Source of the DNA: Clostridia bacterium
GTDB lineage: Bacteria > Bacillota > Clostridia > Oscillospirales > CAG-272
Reading direction: 5' to 3'
Length of the DNA: 7,325 nt
Assembly: GCA_017629395.1 (NCBI GenBank)
Contig: JAGBXH010000208.1
Coordinates: forward strand, 1-7,325
The notes under the pieces are model-generated. The model searched no databases, was not told the origin of the DNA, and saw only the letters and a list, made by a program, of their open reading frames with translations. Shown one piece after another: positions 5,992-7,325 of the stretch (the stretch's first letter is position 1; every line of letters begins with the position of its first letter). A program made the translations under genes and the position numbers.

Positions 5992-7161
5992 TTATTCGTA
6001 TATTCTGTATGTATCGTACAGCGGCATAAACGCATCCGCCTCGGCTTGCCAGCGCTCAAGGATGCTCTCTGCGCTCTCCTGCAAGGTGCGCAGATCGGTG
6101 TTTCCGGACGCAAGATCGATATGCCATCTACCACCCGTAGGAGGCGGATTGAATGCAAAATCATTTGGGTACATCCCTTGGATGGTGCGCATCATATGTA
6201 CGCCAAGATCGACGGGTCTGACCGCCTTTTGATCAAGCACGTGAATATCCACGCCGTAGCAAACGGTATTGGCATACTTGCCGAAAGAAGGTCTGAAGAA
6301 CGCGGGAGAAAACGCAAGTCCGTCCAAGCCAAGTGCGTTCATGCGTTCTGCAAAATGGACGGGGTTGATATACGGTGCACCGACCGTGGTAAACGGCGTG
6401 GTCGTGCCTCTGCCCTCGGAAACGTTTGTACCCGCAAACAAACACGTGCCGTTGTAAACTGTGATGGCATCCATACTCGGCAAATTGGGGCTGGGCTTGA
6501 TAAAGGGCAAACCCGTTTCGCCAAAGAACATATCGCGCTTCCAGCCGTCAAGTTCAACCACGTGCAACTCGCAACCAAGATGATATTCACCGTTATACAG
6601 CCGTGCCAGCTCGCCAAGCGTAAGCCCGTGACGGATGGGTACTTGCGTCAGACCGATGAACGACGCCATTTCGGGCTTTGACACGTTGCCCTGCACCGCA
6701 CCACCGATAGGATTTGGTCTGTCAAGCACGCAGAGCGCAATTCCCTTTTTCGCGCATGCCTGCATGCAATAAAACAGCGTGGAAGCATACGTAAAATAGC
6801 GCGAGCCCACGTCCTGCATGTCAAACACAAGAATATCAATGGGCAGCTCATCGGGCGCATATACGCTTTTTTTCTCGCCCTCATCCTCGGAAAAGACCAT
6901 ATCCTTGAACAAGCTGAAAGAAGCAATGCCCGAAATCGCATCCACACCGTTCTCGACCGCCTCTCCGGGGCCAAGCACGCCGCGGCTGCCGTGCTCAGGC
7001 GCATAAAGCGCCTGCACACGGTACACTTCGGTCATTGCCTCTATCGTGCCAAGGTATTGTCGGTTCAAAGCGGACGCACCGCCACAAAGACCGATGCGCT
7101 TACCCTCAAGCAAGCGACGGACGTGCGGCTCGCGTATTCTGTCGATTCCCGCCTTTACCAT
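5992..7161 (-). CDS. namZ: NamZ-type exo-beta-N-acetylmuramidase (DUF1343, GH171), no signal peptide
   Basis: The 389-residue product belongs to the DUF1343/YbbC family. The B. subtilis member NamZ cleaves terminal N-acetylmuramic acid from peptidoglycan fragments during cell-wall recycling. Conserved blocks are APEHGSRG (54-61), FDMQDVGSRYFTYASTL (113-129), LDRPNPIGG (146-154), HGLTLGELA (178-186), KPSPNLPS (222-229) and GTNVSEGRGTTTPF (244-257). The N-terminus (MVKAGIDRIREPHVRRLL) is not a signal peptide. An in-frame TAG lies two codons before the ATG, so no leader can be added upstream. The protein is therefore probably cytoplasmic, unlike secreted NamZ, and may act on imported muropeptides (inference). 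GAGG (7171-7168) lies six bases before ATG 7161 and overlaps the stop of the mrp-like gene, so the two are probably cotranscribed. The family assignment is secure; the precise substrate is not. Confidence 0.9.
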   Translation of the reverse strand: MVKAGIDRIREPHVRRLLEGKRIGLCGGASALNRQYLGTIEAMTEVYRVQALYAPEHGSRGVLGPGEAVENGVDAISGIASFSLFKDMVFSEDEGEKKSVYAPDELPIDILVFDMQDVGSRYFTYASTLFYCMQACAKKGIALCVLDRPNPIGGAVQGNVSKPEMASFIGLTQVPIRHGLTLGELARLYNGEYHLGCELHVVELDGWKRDMFFGETGLPFIKPSPNLPSMDAITVYNGTCLFAGTNVSEGRGTTTPFTTVGAPYINPVHFAERMNALGLDGLAFSPAFFRPSFGKYANTVCYGVDIHVLDQKAVRPVDLGVHMMRTIQGMYPNDFAFNPPPTGGRWHIDLASGNTDLRTLQESAESILERWQAEADAFMPLYDTYRIYE

Positions 7162-7169
7162 TCTCTACC

Positions 7170-7325
7170 TCACTTATGATTCAGCTTATCCTCAATCTTA
7201 TCGGCAGCCTTGTCCAGATAATCGTTCTGCATCATTTCGATCCAGCCCTTATCAACCAGTGCAGCCAGCTTTGCATCCATGGGAATCTGCGCAAGCAGCT
7301 CGTAGCCGAACTGATTTGCGATCTC
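7170..7325 (-). CDS. mrp: C-terminal end of an Mrp/NBP35-family P-loop ATPase (partial)
   Basis: The minus strand is open from the window edge to TGA 7172-7170 and encodes 51 residues. FGYELLAQIPMDAKLAALVDKG resembles the C-terminal stretch of Mrp/NBP35 ATPases, where a GxPxLGQIPxDPxL segment precedes a short helical tail. These proteins carry or insert iron-sulfur clusters. The P-loop and any CxxC cluster motif lie outside the window, so the assignment rests on this short tail alone. MinD/ParA-like relatives are an alternative. The stop lies eight bases upstream of the namZ start, and the namZ ribosome binding site overlaps it, which suggests one transcript. Confidence 0.7.
   Translation of the reverse strand, partial: EIANQFGYELLAQIPMDAKLAALVDKGWIEMMQNDYLDKAADKIEDKLNHK

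Noticed and set aside
5857..6681. A 274-codon open frame on the plus strand crossing the exonuclease end, the terminator and namZ
   Set aside because: It runs through a strong terminator, has a basic composition typical of antisense shadows and opposes conserved NamZ motifs.
1..7325. Mobile elements, CRISPR arrays, tRNA/rRNA genes, riboswitches
   Set aside because: No transposase motifs, spaced direct repeats, cloverleaf-like segments or long structured leaders were seen. Proposed 5' leaders are only about 25 bases long.

Overview
The window looks like ordinary chromosomal DNA of a low-to-mid GC Gram-positive anaerobe, most likely in the class Clostridia (inference). The reasons are strong AGGAGG-type ribosome binding sites, consensus SigA-type promoters, tightly overlapping genes, a paired YmfF/YmfH M16 peptidase locus, a stand-alone 5'-3' exonuclease, and Lgt and NamZ sequences of Firmicutes style. 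No transposon, prophage, CRISPR array, tRNA or rRNA was seen.

Layout: (1) Bases 1-84 are the 3' end of an unidentified plus-strand gene. It converges on the next operon across a bidirectional terminator (89-111). (2) Bases 118-4635 are a minus-strand operon, transcribed ymfF > ymfH > lgt > folD. It encodes two M16 peptidase-like subunits, prolipoprotein diacylglyceryl transferase and the bifunctional folate enzyme FolD. All three junctions overlap (11, 8 and 17 bases), and each Shine-Dalgarno lies inside the end of the preceding gene, so translation is probably coupled. (3) Bases 4636-4773 are a compact divergent control region. Two back-to-back promoters have their -35 boxes inside the arms of an 18-base imperfect inverted repeat. 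(4) Bases 4774-5957 are a plus-strand two-gene operon: a MIF-family tautomerase homologue overlapping by one base (TGATG) with a stand-alone flap endonuclease-type 5'-3' exonuclease. (5) After a second bidirectional terminator (5962-5987) comes a minus-strand pair: the tail of an Mrp/NBP35-type ATPase gene, followed 8 bases later by a NamZ-type exo-muramidase (DUF1343/GH171) with no signal peptide.

Most genes are recognisable housekeeping types: envelope lipoprotein maturation, proteolysis, one-carbon metabolism, DNA repair, and muropeptide recycling. I found no clearly undescribed system. The points most worth a second look are the symmetric divergent promoter region, the MIF homologue coupled to a DNA repair nuclease, the division of active-site motifs between the two M16 proteins, and the apparently cytoplasmic NamZ.
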